Source: Rhyacophila brunnea (lineage: Eukaryota > Arthropoda > Insecta > Trichoptera > Rhyacophilidae). From it: a DNA stretch of 64,000 nt. Location: NCBI GenBank assembly GCA_022495005.1, contig JAGYXB010000107.1:1-64000 (forward strand), read 5' to 3'. Below are positions 22,880 through 33,915 of the stretch, one piece after another (within the stretch, counting starts at the first letter, position 1; every line of letters starts with the position of its first letter). Below the pieces are notes generated by a model. The model saw nothing but the letters and a program-made list of their open reading frames with translations, searched no databases and was not told the DNA's origin. The position numbers were made by a program, and so were the translations under genes.

Positions 22880-23335
22880 TCAAAAAATTCCAGGTATACA
22901 ACGTGTATCAATTATTGCTCTGTATGATTGTTAAACATGGAGTCTAACGGAAAAACAAACAATATGCTATCAAAGTATTCTAAAACAAAATTCTCCAAGG
23001 AATGCTTAGACCAGTTGAGGAAAACCAAAGTATCCATACAAATGCTGAGCTTTGCAAATACTTTAAGCTCAATATAGTCAATATCTTGATGGCGCAAAGA
23101 CTCAGATGGGCCGGTCACATTGTTTTTTTAGATGCGATCGTTCCAGAGCTCTTCAAAAAGTTTATGAAAGAACTCCTGTAGGCACCCGGGCACTGGGCCG
23201 CCTCCAGAGGAGATGGACGGATATCGTCAAGAGGGACGCACAGAGACTAAATGTGACTAGGAGAGAAAGAGCTCGAGATAGAGATACTGAATGACAGTCG
23301 TGCAGTTGGCTATGGACTTGAATGGTCTGTAGCGC
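22880..23335 (+). pseudogene. LINE reverse transcriptase C-terminal remnant
   Basis: Plus-strand frames read NAELCKYFKLNIVNILMAQR, then LRWAGHI, followed in a shifted frame by GTRALGRLQRRWTDIVKRDA. This is the widespread C-terminal module of non-LTR reverse transcriptases ('..RL.WAGH....GR...RW.D.V..D'). At least two frame changes are present. It sits in the 1.1-kb intron between exons 23375-23505 and 22165-22279, antisense to the gene. Confidence 0.8.
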
Positions 23336-23374
23336 AAATAAGTAAGTAATATTGACATAATAAGCTGTGCGTAC

Positions 23375-23505
23375 TTGAAGTACTTGATCAGTGACAGAAG
23401 TTGGCTGGTTGGACGAGGGTTGCTGTCCCTGGACATCAGTCTGGTGACAGCTTCTTGCAGACCAGTCGGGATGCGCGGCAGAATCAGATGCACCTGCTCA
23501 TCCAG
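23375..23505 (-). CDS. SCYL2: SCYL2 exon: end of kinase domain, start of HEAT region
   Basis: This 131-nt exon begins in phase 0 after a gtgtttcag acceptor and reads LDEQVHLILPRIPTGLQEA, then VTRLMSRDSNPRPTSQLL and SLIKYF. The Arg in RDSNPRPTS matches the conserved subdomain XI arginine region (typically '..P..RPT..'). It ends with AA before GTACGC; those bases join T of the next exon to make Asn. A hAT-like MITE (23534-24238) begins only about 28 bp upstream of this 3' splice site in transcript sense, so branch point and pyrimidine tract must lie in very little space or within the insert. Confidence 0.93.
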
Positions 23506-23533
23506 CTGAAACACATACGTAGTTAATTTAAAG

Positions 23534-24238
23534 CAGGGGTAGTCAACCTTTTTATACATTCCGCCTAATTTGTATCTTTGTAGGTATTAAATTTTTTTGG
23601 CCACCCACCGGTTCCACAGTAATGGTGATTTATAAAGTATGGAAGTAACTTTAGTTTATAAAAATTATCAAGTTACAGCAAGTTAAAGCATATAATAATA
23701 ATTTATTAAATACCAAATACTTTATATATAATACTTAGACTTTCGCTAAATTTGGCAGTATACATCTATATAAAATAACCTTTTTTTCCTTTCCGACCAT
23801 GTCCGATCCTAATAGGATCATATGGGCCTCCACAGAGTAGAGGTTTGTATTAACAGATTATGTTTTTTACGAGAAATGGATTTCAGCCACTTGCTCAACC
23901 TATTAGGTCCATACCCTGACTCACGCACAAATTGAAAAACATTATGTGTACTTGCCAGACACATAATTCGAACCTGGGACCCACGGCGTCTTAGTCCAAC
24001 GCTGAAGCCGCGCGGCCACCGTGGGCATAAAATAACTTCTTAGTCTGGTGAAATTACATTTAATTAATCAAATATTATTAATGAGATCCTGATGCATTAC
24101 TGTTGACATAAATTCTTTTATAGAGTGTATTATTATAGTATATTTTATGAAAACATAATGAACATGTTTTTAAAACTTCTACCGCCCACCATGAAAGCTG
24201 GAACGCCCACTAGGTAGGGATCAGGTTGACTATCCCTG
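23534..24238. mobile_element. hAT-like MITE, CAGGGGTAGTCAA family, copy 2, with SINE inside
   Basis: Ends CAGGGGTAGTCAACC and GGTTGACTATCCCTG are flanked by a perfect 8-bp target duplication ATTTAAAG (23526-23533, 24239-24246). The interior matches copy 1 but is split by a tRNA-derived SINE at about 23784-24028. It lies about 28 bp from a SCYL2 3' splice site. Confidence 0.94.
23784..24028 (-). mobile_element. tRNA-derived SINE (family S1), copy 1
   Basis: On the minus strand the head reads CGGTGGCCGCGCGGCTTCAG (A box region) and GGTTCGAATTATG (B box), then a body containing AGGTTGAGCAAGTGGCTGAA and ending near ATCGGACATGGTC. The other copies are 29615-29850, 47442-47670 and 57548-57775. Confidence 0.85.
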
Positions 24239-24499
24239 ATTTAAAGGCTGATAACATTTTTCGGTTTAAAATCTCACATTTATAAGGACATATATAACTG
24301 ACTACGTAAGTATACGTAAGTGTGGTTAGTACTAGCGGCTTCCTGTAGTTTTAATATACCATTATGTAGTAACATACCTCCTTCTGTTCTCCATGTGACA
24401 ACGGCCAAATCGCGAAGGAGTGAGTTATCATATTATAATATATCTATAAAAAAACTGATTTTAAATTTCACGTGGAACTGGTTTATTCATAATGAAACT

Positions 24500-25403
24500 C
24501 AGTGGCGAAGACTCCATACTAGGCGATTATTTAAAGCCTACCTTCTTAAGAAAGATATTTTTTATTTTCATGTTGACGTATTTATATAATCACAAATAAT
24601 AATATATTCAATATTCCCAAAGACTTCTATCGTATAATTGTCACAATTTTACGGTCTTTTCCCATATTTCAATAATCACCATCTATGGTATCTCTCGAAA
24701 GTTTAAAAAAATAGAACACACCGCGTTTCGCTTCACATATTGTATAAGATTATTTTCGCGTGAATCGACGGGTTTTTCAATATGAAGTTTTTTTCTCATT
24801 ATTTCAAAATGTCTGGCGTCCCGCATACAAATGAACAAGCTGTTTCGTTAGCGCTTACGTCGCGAGAGCACATTTATACAAAATAATTAATGAGAAGATA
24901 ATTTAAAAAAATATTTCTATGGGATTCAATCACATAAATATGTATTGATTGTTGTTCAAAATATAAAATAAATTATCTCGTGATTTTTATTCATTTATTA
25001 GTTCACTAATTAGACAATTTAGATATCTGATATTGTACCTACCTAAGTCTGTGTTTTAAATATAGAAGTATTTTAAAATGTCTAGTTTTACGGGTTAAAT
25101 TATAAATTGTTATGGAACACAATATATATACAACAACGGATATTTTCATAGATGATAGGTAATATATTTTGAGCGTATGTTACGTTTATAAATGTTTAGG
25201 AAAATACATAAGTAATTTAAACTAATTGCTTATTTTAATTAACTAATTATAACAAACCAATTAAGATTTTGAAATTTCTTCGTTTTAGCGTACTTATTCA
25301 TCAGTAGTAATTTTGGGTTATCTTCTTATTTCCCGCAAATATATCTGACAAGCATGGTTACTCCCACAGTCTACCTCTTTCAAAAAGTTACCCTTCGCCA
25401 CTG
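24500..25403. mobile_element. hAT-like element with CAGTGGCGAAG ends
   Basis: This 904-bp element begins CAGTGGCGAAG and ends CTTCGCCACTG, flanked by ATGAAACT and ATGAGATT (6 of 8 match, both differences transitions). The TIR is shared with 20835-21423 but the interior differs. There is no ORF of note. Confidence 0.72.
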
Positions 25404-25798
25404 ATGAGATTATTTACAATAGAGATATAATATAATAATATTATTGTTAACAATTCAGTAAATGGCTCGAGAGATCGCTAATTTAGTTAGACTATCTATT
25501 AATTTCATTATGTTACCTATGTAACGGAATTTTAGTGCGATGCAGAACTATTTATACTTGAGTAAGTCTCTAAGATACGCGCCTATATTTAGGAGGCCAA
25601 TACCGGCAAGAGATTGTGTTGCGCACAGTATCAATTTTAATATAATAAAACGTCATATAGGTAGCAGGTAGTAAATCAACGGAAAAAGGCAGTGGGTCAG
25701 AACGGAATCATTTTAAATACTATCAAGAGTCTAATTAAGTCGAGCTAAATTAGCAACTCTGGATGGTGTTTATTGCCAAGTTATTCCAGGTGGCTCTA

Positions 25799-26404
25799 CA
25801 CGTGTCCGGAAATTTGTACGTATGCAGTTCGCCGTATCACACTTCACCGTGAAATATTGTATCGGAAATATATGGTCATATATTAAAGACCGTCCAACCT
25901 CTTTGGGTCGTATAGTAATGAAATAAAATTCATGTGTAAATAAAATACGGTTCTTATCAGGTTACAGGAAGCCAGCGGCAACCGAATTTAAAAAAATGCT
26001 GATATCCTGGATTATTTGTTACGTTAGATTCTAGGTTAGGTTTTTTTTAGAATTATTAATAAACACGTCCTTGCTTTTCGTACAAAGTGGTTGTTAGTAA
26101 TTTTGAACAATCGCAATCACCCAGGCTTTGAGAAAATCACATAAATATTATGTCCTCACCCGGAATCGAACCCAGAACTCTCGGGTGGAAGGCTAACGCC
26201 TTACGCACTGCACCACAAAAGCCGCCAGTTAGGTTAGATTAGGTTAAGTTAGAATCTAATAAAATTGGAACATTATTGTTTGCAATGCTCCACGAAGAAC
26301 GCGTATTTTTTTCATTTCGGTGGTATGATGACGATAAGAAAGCTCACAGCAAACTGTGCCACGGTGAAATGTAATACGTACAATTTGCAAGTCACCGGTT
26401 CTGA
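25799..26404. mobile_element. Foldback element with nested TTAGG and tRNA-like inserts
   Basis: The left arm GTGTCCGGAAATTTGTACGT with TTCACCGTGA is inverted at about 26340-26404 (CACGGTGAAATGTAATACGT). Its middle contains a partial TTAGG foldback (25945-26045) and a tRNA-like SINE (26157-26226). Confidence 0.7.
26157..26226 (-). mobile_element. tRNA-derived SINE-like head (family S2)
   Basis: On the minus strand it reads TTGTGGTGCAGTGCGTAAGG and, after about 30 bp, GGGTTCGATTCCGGG, a Pol III A/B box pair. A related head is at 46100-46172. Confidence 0.6.
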
Positions 26405-27586
26405 ATCGGACTTTTAGCTATTAATGGTGGATAACACTGAATTTGAAAACATTATAATAATATTTTCTTTGCTTATTTGGTGAAGTAACTGAACGATGAT
26501 TTGTGCTATGAAGCGTAGGTTCGTGGTAAGTCCTGATTGGCAACTACCAATAACTGATATTATGTCCTAGGGATGATAAATAGGCGATGTTAGTATGTAC
26601 CTAAATTCAAACCCTTTCAGAGGTTATTTTCAGTTCACTGGGTGATCAATTTTGTAGCCTCAATTCCGAAACTATTAACGCCGAATTATGAACAATAATG
26701 TTTCAAAGATATCTTTACTGTGAAACACTATCATTTGGTTTGGCTGCCAGTTGTAAATTTATAGTTATTAAATTATAATTAAATTAAACTGACCATCGGA
26801 AGCGATTTATTTCTTCTGCTTCTGTGCACACATGAATTTATCCGGAGTCCGAAACGAAAAATTAAACATAAAGCAAATTTGATGACTGTTTGTTTTATTT
26901 TATAGGCTGCCGTGAGCATGGATCAAATCCGGCAATAAAGTTGTAAGTGACATCTTATCTTTTTATCCCAAACGACTTAATGACTAATTCCATTGGGCCG
27001 GAAGCTGCGTCACAAACTCCGTGGCACCCAACATGGGGGTCGAAATTTTTATTGCCACTGGCTTTATCGGTAGGCATTATCCCGGAAATTGAAAAATATA
27101 CATTGATTGTGGTATAGAATCTTCCAAAATATCTTTCACGTTGTCGTAACTATTATATTAGTAGAAATTATACCTTTTAACGGCTCCCTTATAATGATAT
27201 ATGTAGCTAATATACAACAGAGTATATTCTTGAATTAGGTATTTACACACTATACAAACTTTTTGAGAATATTATTATTTCGAGGACTTATACATTATAT
27301 AGAAATTGATATTGCGGGTAGATTTACACGCTTATTTAAAAATAAATACCTATTATTTACTGATTGTGATATTATTAATGATTGGGTAGGTATGAAATTA
27401 TTAACTGCTGATTGTACCTATATTTACTACACTACGGGTTACAGATAATCTTTGAAAATTTAAAATCATTCTTGTTTACAGTCAGTCGAAAAAGTTAAAC
27501 GAGTAGGTTTCTCTTATCGATTCCTATATAATGTAGTACATAGGAAAAGTAAACAACATAATCGCAGTAGATTATTGGGTTTCCAC
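26405..27586. other. Intron stretch without recognised content
   Basis: It is AT-rich. The ORF at 27263-27448 shows no family resemblance. No repeat ends were paired. Confidence 0.45.
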
Positions 27587-27952
27587 CATTGATATACTAC
27601 TGGATGAATCATATGCTTCTTAAAATGACGCCCGATTTTTAGCGAGTCGGCCTTTGTTAAAACTTACTGAGTAAGCCCGGTCTAGCTTGCATCTTACTCT
27701 AACTAATAGTCAGCGCATGACGACTTGCTCTGTCTGTTTTGCGTTGCAGCCACCCTTAGGTTCACTATTCCAAGAACGCAAATTTAGTTTTACAGCCAGG
27801 GCAATACGGGTGAAATTCGGGAATCCATGTTAACGGTCTTAACGCATTATACCTACAAGGAAATATTATAAGATGATATTCGTTATATCTTTTGTGGTAC
27901 ATTTTTAAAATGACACTTGTATGGGAACTGCTCATCTAGTAGTATATCAATG
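27587..27952. mobile_element. MITE with CATTGATATACTACT ends and perfect 8-bp duplication
   Basis: This 366-bp element begins CATTGATATACTACTGGATG and ends with the inverse TCTAGTAGTATATCAATG. The target duplication GTTTCCAC is perfect (27579-27586 and 27953-27960). An 8-bp duplication suggests a hAT-like mover. Single copy in this window. Confidence 0.9.
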
Positions 27953-28301
27953 GTTTCCACCGTGTGTCCTTCTTTCTTCTTTACTCGACGTTTCGGGCTC
28001 GTTGTAGAGGCCATTATCAAGAGATTATCTAAGAATGTCAAAAGGAATCCGATTAGCTAAGAGCAAACGTTGTTCAGAGTAATCTGTCAATCGTTACGAC
28101 CAAACATATCAAAAACATTATATAATCGTAAAGAAATCTAGGTATAAAAATAACAAAACAAAAACAAAACTTGTGATAACCTAGATTCTTCGACTAGGTC
28201 TGGTGTGGTGATTTAGAATCAGGCCCACACAATAAATAAAAGTGTTTCTTTGTTTAATTGAACTATACAAATTATTTGTTTTTCTTATTGGTAGGAAGTT
28301 G

Positions 28302-28605
28302 AAATGGAGTGTCGCTGGTTTAAAATTATCTTGTTGCTTCATTCCGTAATAATTAATATTATTTACTATTACTATTTTAATCATCTTGTTAAATTACACC
28401 CCAGAATAAGGGCCGCTTATTGGAGCTCCGCTGGTTTAAAATTATTTTATTGCTTCATTCCGTAATTATTATTATTATTTAATATTACTATTTTAATTAT
28501 GTCAAATTATACAGTCAGAAAAATGGCCGCTTATTGGACCGCCGCTGGTTTAAAATTATTGTATTGCTTCATTATTTTAATTAATTATCTTGTTAAATTA
28601 CACAC
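28302..28605. repeat. Tandem array, about 115-bp unit, 2.5 copies
   Basis: The phrase CGCTGGTTTAAAATTAT recurs at about 28312, 28428 and 28542, each followed by TTGCTTCATT and (in the first two) GCCGCTTATTGGA. The unit resembles the tail region at 54590-54660. The last unit abuts the LINE 3' fragment at 28606. Confidence 0.85.
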
Positions 28606-29050
28606 ACACGCTTAAAGTCAGCGGACAGCAGAGCCAGTCGAAAAAACAAAAAAAAAACTTTCTTAACTTTCTTCTTTAAACACTACGGTGCATGGTTGCA
28701 GCATCAGTCCCGTGCGGTTATATCTCGGGACTATGAGCACTTGAAATCACTTCTTTCAGACACGTTTAAAGCGTCATATAAAGCGTCCGTGCATATCCAA
28801 GGCTGTGCATATATGACGGGTGGTGGTGGACACTTTAACGTATGTTCAATTAGTAACAATAATAATACATTCATTGACATGTTTTCTTTTTAAAGTAAAT
28901 GGGTAACGTTTTTAGTTATCTTTACACGATTTAAGAATTAATACGCCCGTCGCCATCACGAAACAAATTGACGTGTTCCCAGCTTGACGTTCTCTCTGAA
29001 TGCCAGCAAGTCCAAAATTTCGTCGCGCCTATAGTTAAGAAAATTATTTC
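28606..29050 (+). mobile_element. 5'-truncated LINE 3' end, plus-strand copy
   Basis: It starts CACGCTTAAAGTCAGCGGAC, equivalent to the stop codon region of the LINE ORF at 43343-43723, and continues through the whole 3' region to CGTCGCGCCTATAGTTAAG. It gives the uninterrupted version of the site where the 43980-45394 transposon is inserted. Confidence 0.85.
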
Positions 29051-29128
29051 CCGTTTCACTGACGTCTTAACTTGGAGCTCATACAGTCCAAATCACATGT
29101 AGTTTTGTACCATCTAACATACTAAACA

Positions 29129-29562
29129 TGGTTGTATGTAAATTGTACGTATTACAATACGCTGTAGCACAGTTCACCGTGAGCTGTATTACCGGAAATA
29201 AATGTCCGTATAGCATTGAGATCAAAAAAATACGCGTTGTTCGTGGAGCATGCAGATAACGAGAACGTTAATTTGATATTGATTGGTTTCAAATATCTGG
29301 TAATAAAATTGTCATTAATAGCGGATATTTGATAGGTTAGTCTTGATACTTACGAATGTTTACCAGAATTTGATAAAAATAAATGATATGATTATATTTC
29401 TAATTTAATTGCTTACTATTTACTTTTTTTTTTACGTATTTTGTGTTATATTTAGACATGAATTTGATCTCAATATTTTACGACCATATATTTCCGATAA
29501 AATGTCTCACGGTGAAATGTGATGCGGTCAACTGCATACATACAAATTTCTGGACACGACTA
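29129..29562. mobile_element. Foldback element related to 25799-26404
   Basis: Left arm GTATGTAAATTGTACGTATT with CACAGTTCACCGTGAG; the right arm is inverted (CTCACGGTGAAATGTGATGC, ATACAAATTTCTGGACACGA). It is a member of the same foldback group as 596-1226. Confidence 0.72.
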
Positions 29563-29614
29563 AACTTACATAATATTATTTCTGTTTATGGAAATATAAT
29601 ATTATCGATCCACA

Positions 29615-29850
29615 CCCACGGTGGCCGCGCGGCTTAAGCGTTGGACTATCACGCCGTGGGTCTCAGGTCCGAATCCTGGGTCTGGCAAGTACACATATTG
29701 TTTTTCAATTTGTGTGTGAGTCAGGGTATGGACCTAATAGGTTGAGCAAGTGGCTGACATCCATTTCTCGTAAAAAACAAAATCTGTTAATACAAACCTC
29801 TACTCTGTGGAGGCCCATATGATGCTATTAAGATCGGACATGGTCAGGAA
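29615..29850 (+). mobile_element. tRNA-derived SINE (family S1), copy 2
   Basis: The head reads GGTGGCCGCGCGGCTTAAGC (A box) and GGTCCGAATCCTGGG (B box). The body includes TAGGTTGAGCAAGTGGCTGA and TACTCTGTGGAGGCCCATAT and ends near GATCGGACATGGTC. Confidence 0.88.
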
Positions 29851-30439
29851 TATTATCAATAAGTACCTAGTATGACACCTGTAGATTTTTTTTAAATAAT
29901 TATTCATTGAATAATTTTTTTCAGGTACATACATATATTTCTGAAATGTTCTAAACTTCGTTCAATAAAAACGCTGTATTTTTTCATTATGTAAAAATAT
30001 GTTTATGATCATCACTATACGGATGATATAAAAAAAGATAAAATATAATATAAATTTATTTATGTTCATCTCGGTGACACACGGTGCCTCGCAATACACT
30101 AAACTGGGTTTATGAGCCCACGTAGCAGTTCAAATAAATCCGAACTCAAAAGATAGGTAGGTACGTAATATTGTGACAAAATTTTTGCCAAAAGTGGCCA
30201 ATCATTTGGGACAGTCCATTTGCACAAGTTTTGCAATCGATTTAGGATTTTTTGCGGTTTATGCATTGTGCATCCACAATTTTCTGAATACCTAACCTGA
30301 ATCGCACATCAAGCAAAACTGCGTCGCAGGCATCTTTTATCAATGTTAGGCGCGCAATTTTTCAAGAAAGTTTACAAATAAAAATACTTAGGACTGACTT
30401 TTCACTTATTTTTTTTTATGGAATTCCATAGTTAAATAA

Positions 30440-30903
30440 TTACAAGATAAAAAGAACTTTTTATATACAACGTTTTTAAATTTTCTGTTGAATTATAATG
30501 CTCAATATGCTCAAACTTGTACTATGATATGAAGTAAATAAAAGACAAACAAATATAGAATACTGAAATGTTATTTTGACAAATCAGTTTGTTTTCCATA
30601 GTAACGCACATAAATATTAATAATTTAGTTGCTAGGACCACCCCCTTAGCAACCAATAATAATGTTTTACTTTTTACGGATTTTTCTGAAATAACTTTCC
30701 ATACAAAACAGAATTAACTGAAAATGAATAATTCAATTCTGCTTAAAGATGGCTAAAAGTATTAAAAGAATGCATTGGCATCGTGTTCTGATATATTCTA
30801 AAAGTTTAAAATGTCTAGCTAGTCTAGTTAAAAATCGATTGCAATCGACTGGACAAACAACCACCGGACAAACAAGAATACGAGCTAATAAAAACGCTGT
30901 AAA
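30440..30903 (+). mobile_element. Family D TIR element, copy 2
   Basis: It begins ATTACAAGATAAAAAGAACT...TACAACGTTTTTAAATTTTC and ends ACGAGCTAATAAAAACGCTG. It is collinear with the other family D copies. Confidence 0.83.
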
Positions 30904-31289
30904 CCAAATTCTAAAATACCACTACTCTAGTACCATTTGCATTAATTTATAAACTAATTTATTTAATATAATCGGTTTAACATGTATCTTTTGTTTAATT
31001 TGCTCTACAATCCTGTGTGGATGTGGGTCACCTCAAGAAGAGGTTTCTTAACAGACTTGTTGTTATGGGATGCGAGTTGAGTATCTACGTATTTATAATT
31101 TTATCAATGCTATAATTAAAAAAAAATGTATTAGCAAATTAATAATCACACTAATATGTTGTATTATCAAAATTCATTTTTGAAATTACGGGATGTCATC
31201 GGTTTCAATCCCGGGACTTAGAGATCAAGACATCGAACGAGATTTAGGGGTTAAAGATCCTAGTGCACAGTTATATATTGATTGCTTAC

Positions 31290-31435
31290 CAGTTCCATCT
31301 GTTTGGCATAGTTGGATGCGGAGTAGTTGGCCTGGATGAGGGGACGGCCGTTGTTGAAAATGGCGCAAATGGTCATCCCGAGGGAGAACATGTCCGACAG
31401 CACGCTGCAGACAGCCGAGTGCTGAATCTCCGGAG
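31290..31435 (-). CDS. SCYL2: SCYL2 exon: APE motif and kinase C-lobe
   Basis: This 146-nt exon has acceptor ggttttatcag and donor GTAAGC. With the preceding G it reads APEIQHSAVCSVLSDMFSLG, then MTICAIFNNGRPL and NYSASNYAKQMEL. APE (subdomain VIII) and the D-M-[FY]-S-L-G motif of subdomain IX are conserved. The C-lobe therefore keeps its structural residues although the catalytic residues upstream are lost. It ends in phase 0, and the next exon begins LDEQV. Confidence 0.94.
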
Positions 31436-31665
31436 CTGATAAAACCAAAATCACCACACAAACTTTAGACTTTATTAACAATGATTAATTATGAATAAGG
31501 TATTTGCTATTAAGTTTAGTTTGAAACACGTATCAACCTGTCTCTTCTTCTACGGTATTCACTGTAACTCATAGGTTTAAACATAGTTTTTTTCCCGAAT
31601 TTTAGTTTTATTTTTATTTTGACAGCGGTTTCGTGCTATAAACCCATCCACGGAACGATCTACAC

Positions 31666-32387
31666 TAGAAGTGAGTTGGAAATACTGTCACCAGTTTGTG
31701 TACTCAAGTTTCGCATGAAACTACCCATACTCAGTATGTGTGGCCCAATAAACTTATTCCAAAAAACTTGTGATGATATCATCACGAGTCGCTGTTCTGT
31801 GCACTCGCTAGTTGTTAAACTTTCAACACTATTGACATTAAATGCGCGCGAACGAGATTGCACTTGAATATAGGTATATTTTAATTTATTAGTCTATTGC
31901 GTTCGAATGTATGAATAATAACGTCATAATTTTTTTTGTCGCAGCACAGTGGTGAGATGACGCACAGACTTAGGATTGTTATATGACCGGTCAAAACATG
32001 TTTAAAATTAAAAAAAATCACTGTTATTCATTTTTGTTAACAAAAATATTGTAACATAACAGAAAAAAACTCATAAACTTAAAATGTGTTTAAAATTTTA
32101 TGATAAATTGGACTTTTCGACAAGTAGAGCTCAGCGTATTTTTATCGATTCTATTAAAGCCGATACACAGTCTGAGTTCCCTGAGCCGATACGTATTTCA
32201 AATACTACTATGGAGTTGGTTTTAGTTTCAGTTGAGTATGAAACTTTTGTCGCATACGCACGCCAAACACTCTATATAGTATCCCAAATACTTGTAAGTA
32301 TTTTGGAAGAAGTTTCTATACTAAGTATTTTTTATATGTGTAGTAAGTATACTTAGTCTTCAAAAAAGACCAGTTTTCCCGTCTCTA
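31666..32387 (+). mobile_element. hAT-like MITE, TAGAGGTGGGAAAAC family, copy 1
   Basis: This 722-bp element begins TAGAAGTGAGTTGGAAATAC and ends TTTTCCCGTCTCTA, flanked by ATCTACAC and GTCTACAC (7 of 8). An inverted copy lies at 51019-51666. The short ORFs inside are not recognised. Confidence 0.87.
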
Positions 32388-32570
32388 GTCTACACTCTAC
32401 AATAACAAATCTCAAAGATTCGTACTTAGATAGTCAAGATAGGAGATATAGTGCATTGTATTAATACTTACTTGGTTTTCCTTCATTATAATATTGAAGT
32501 TTTACCACGTAAATATATGTGAGAAGCGTAAGGAGGCGGCGTGACAATAATATTATGACCATAAGCCTTA

Positions 32571-33006
32571 GGCCCGTTTCAGACGGGACACCAGTGTCTC
32601 GCTATATAATAAAGAAGGCCTTTGTATTCGAATAAAGGAGCCTTTGTATTATGTTTATTAATGCCCCAGAGCTAATGATTCAACACATAATTTCGTGTTA
32701 TAAATTAGAACATAAAACTGTCTGCAGTAATAAAAACAAGTGTATCGGCGGCTTGCGGTAGCGGCCGACGGAAAAGTGTACCAAACACTTGTTGACTCAT
32801 TAGCTCTGGGGCGTTCATAAATATAATACAAAGGCCTCCTATATTAATACTTTGGACGCGGAAGACGCACACGGTGCGTAATGACCAGGCAGCCGATCGA
32901 TGTAATTAACGTGCATTTTAAAGGGGGCAATTAAAATCTCATTATCTCTTCAGCAGCGAAAGCGTTAAATAAGAGCGCGACACCGGTGTCCCGTCTGAAA
33001 CGGACC
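32571..33006. mobile_element. Harbinger-type MITE, GGCCCGTTTCAGACGGGACAC family
   Basis: Terminal inverted repeats of about 30 bp (CGTTTCAGACGGGACACC) are flanked by TTA on both sides (32568-32570, 33007-33009), the PIF/Harbinger target. Internal sequences AGGCCTTTGTATT and TTAGCTCTGGGGC are themselves inverted, so the whole 436 bp can fold. Relatives are at 8692-8963 and 54145-54395. Confidence 0.92.
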
Positions 33007-33217
33007 TTATGCTCCAATGGTGACCAGTAATTGGCACAAAAAGGAACAACGTTATGACTGAAATTTATTATATATATGAGGTTTTTGAATAATTAATAGT
33101 TCTAATGATTTTTTTAAATTTAATTTCGTTTTTTTATGAAAAAAAACACTATGTCGTTTAATATGAAATCATTTTTATTTATATCAAATCGAGTTTGGGT
33201 ATTTTGTTCATCTTATT

Positions 33218-33915
33218 CTTCTTCTTCGATGGCGCCACGGCTCAAGTCGAGCCTCCTCCACCGCCGCCTCTAGCCGGAATGGTCCTCCGCACGTCTTTTC
33301 CAGTTCATGATTTTTAGCAGCTGGTTGGCATCTTTTGTAATGTTGTCACCCCATCGTGTGTGTGGCTTTCCCATTGGCATTTTCCCCCCTGGGTTTCCTT
33401 CGAGGATCTTCTTCGTATCCGTGACTCAGGCATGTGCTGGACATGGCCTGCCAAGTTTAGCCTCTGGAGTTTTATGAAGGTGCAGAGTTTTGAATCTTGG
33501 TATAAGCGGTATAGTTCCGTGTTGTACCTAATTCTCCACTCCCCACCATCATTCATGGGTCTGAATTTCCGCCTCAGGATCTTTCTCTCAAAGCAGTCCA
33601 CCATTTCAGCTGCTTTCATATTTAGCGTCCATGACTCGCACCCGTATGCAACGACTGTGCGTATGACGGCTTTATAGAGTCGAGTCTTAGTTTTTCTGTG
33701 GACATTTCTGGATTTGAATATGGGCAGCAATGAGAAGTACGATTTATTTGCAGCGGTTAATCGGGCTTTTATTTCTTCCAGTTCTCTCTCTTTTATAATA
33801 ATGGAACCCAGGTATGTGAACCGGTTGAAAACTTTAAATTGCTGGTTTCCAAAACTAAAACTTTGGCCCAGTTTACTCTGATGTTGTCGGCTTTGTATTG
33901 TGTTCATACCATGTA
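33218..33915 (-). pseudogene. LINE reverse transcriptase C-terminal part (RTE/craniofacial-like type)
   Basis: The minus-strand frame reads FNRFTYLGSIIIKERELEEI, IKARLTAANKSYFSLL, TKTRLYKAVIRTVVAYGCES, DCFERKILRRKFRP and RLNLAGHVQHMPESR. This is the conserved region after the reverse transcriptase catalytic core in RTE-like and related non-LTR elements. After a frameshift near 33370 it continues GKPHTRWGDNITKDANQLL and then stops. The catalytic YxDD box is not present because the copy is 5'-truncated. Confidence 0.85.

Noticed and set aside
28302..28605. CRISPR-like repeat array
   Set aside because: Units are about 115 bp, adjacent and diverging; it is an ordinary tandem duplication in a eukaryotic genome.
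33360..33677. Plus-strand ORF of 105 codons
   Set aside because: Antisense of the LINE reverse transcriptase remnant 33218-33915.
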